A stretch of 7,551 bases of DNA, from positions 1 to 7,551 of the forward strand of contig CALLJI010000057.1 in the NCBI GenBank assembly GCA_938091475.1, in the 5' to 3' direction. The position numbers and the translations under genes were made by a program. Below are positions 7,458-7,551 of the stretch, in pieces; within the stretch, counting starts at the first letter, position 1, and each line of letters opens with the position of its first letter. The DNA comes from an uncultured Caldimicrobium sp. GTDB lineage: Bacteria; Desulfobacterota; Thermodesulfobacteria; Thermodesulfobacteriales; Thermodesulfobacteriaceae. The notes under the pieces were generated by a model. That model worked only from the letters and a program-made list of their open reading frames with translations. It made no database searches and was not told the origin of the DNA.

Positions 7458-7489
7458 GTAGGGGCTCAGCATGCTGAGCCCAAAGAATT
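7458..7489 (+). repeat. Copy of 324-355
   Basis: Identical over 32 nt to 324-355, including the foot, the perfect stem and the start of the spacer. Position 7498 then carries a decayed unit of the same subfamily as the one at 363. Confidence 0.85.
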
Positions 7490-7503
7490 TAAAAATCGTA
7501 AGA

Positions 7504-7551
7504 GCAGACCTTGTGGCTGACCAATTTCGGTTTTAAACCATTTGGGCACGG
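7504..7551. repeat. Inverted copy of 3287-3334
   Basis: Matches the reverse complement of 3287-3334 at 47 of 48 positions. It ends exactly at the window edge inside a hairpin, so the homologous stretch probably continues beyond it. Confidence 0.88.

Larger units (their letters stand above)
7078..7551. repeat. REP-like palindromic repeat array 3 (about 13 units, continues past window)
   Basis: The third array starts 39 bp after the rsmB stop. Reverse units start at 7078 and 7113 (both with decayed CTAA feet), 7152, 7183, 7213, 7252 and 7285. Forward units start at 7346, 7386, 7418, 7458 and 7498 (decayed GTAA foot). A reverse unit starting at 7544 is cut by the window end. Seven reverse units are therefore followed by five forward units. 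The unit at 7183-7208 carries a GTAG foot on the left as well as CTAC on the right. Together with the preceding unit it forms the palindromic junction CTACAAATTTGTAG (7173-7186). The unit at 7386-7408 has a different stem (GCAGGCTTTAGCCTGC) but keeps the GTAG foot. Four stretches in this array are near-identical to stretches of arrays 1 and 2. Confidence 0.87.

Noticed and set aside
160..7551. Hairpins as ordinary intrinsic terminators
   Set aside because: Most + strand stems are followed by AAA or CTAC, not by a T run, and many lie in tandem far from any gene end. Only 272-300 has a suitable T run, and it is listed separately with low confidence.
160..7551. Integron attC sites or a cassette array
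   Set aside because: There are no cassette genes between the hairpins, and no attC core sites (GTTRRRY) with extrahelical bases. The unit length is only about 24 nt.

Overview
The window looks like chromosomal DNA from an AT-rich, probably thermophilic bacterium. Arginine is coded mostly by AGA/AGG, the proteins are rich in Lys, Glu and Ile, and all four genes are bacterial housekeeping genes. A member of the Thermodesulfobacteriota (Thermodesulfobacterium/Caldimicrobium type) would fit, but that is an impression from composition and protein style, not a proof.

Layout: positions 1-159 hold no gene I can support. A first array of short palindromic repeats runs from 160 to 713. Next comes a two-gene + strand unit: a class II CCA-adding/poly(A) polymerase-type nucleotidyltransferase with an HD domain (815-2296), overlapped by 14 bp by a TrmN6-like tRNA adenine-N6 methyltransferase (2283-3017). 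A second repeat array fills the gap at 3083-3598. A second two-gene + strand unit follows: excinuclease subunit UvrB (3633-5648) and, 10 bp later, the 16S rRNA m5C methyltransferase RsmB (5659-7038). A third array begins at 7078 and runs off the window end.

Functionally, the first gene pair is tRNA maturation and modification (3'-end nucleotide addition; A37 methylation of a tRNA). The second pairs nucleotide excision repair with rRNA methylation, probably co-transcribed without a direct functional link.

The notable content is non-coding. About 40 copies of a roughly 24-nt hairpin unit occupy about one fifth of the window, all between the gene pairs and none inside a gene. Each good copy is directional: a GTAG tetranucleotide at one foot, a GGGC...GCCC stem with a variable apex, and usually AAA after the stem. 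This is the layout of REP elements recognised by Y1 HUH (RAYT/TnpA_REP) transposases. The arrays show runs of one orientation, a quasi-regular step of about 40 nt, at least eight stem subfamilies with paired arm changes, and multi-unit modules copied between arrays in direct or inverted orientation. No transposase gene is present in the window.
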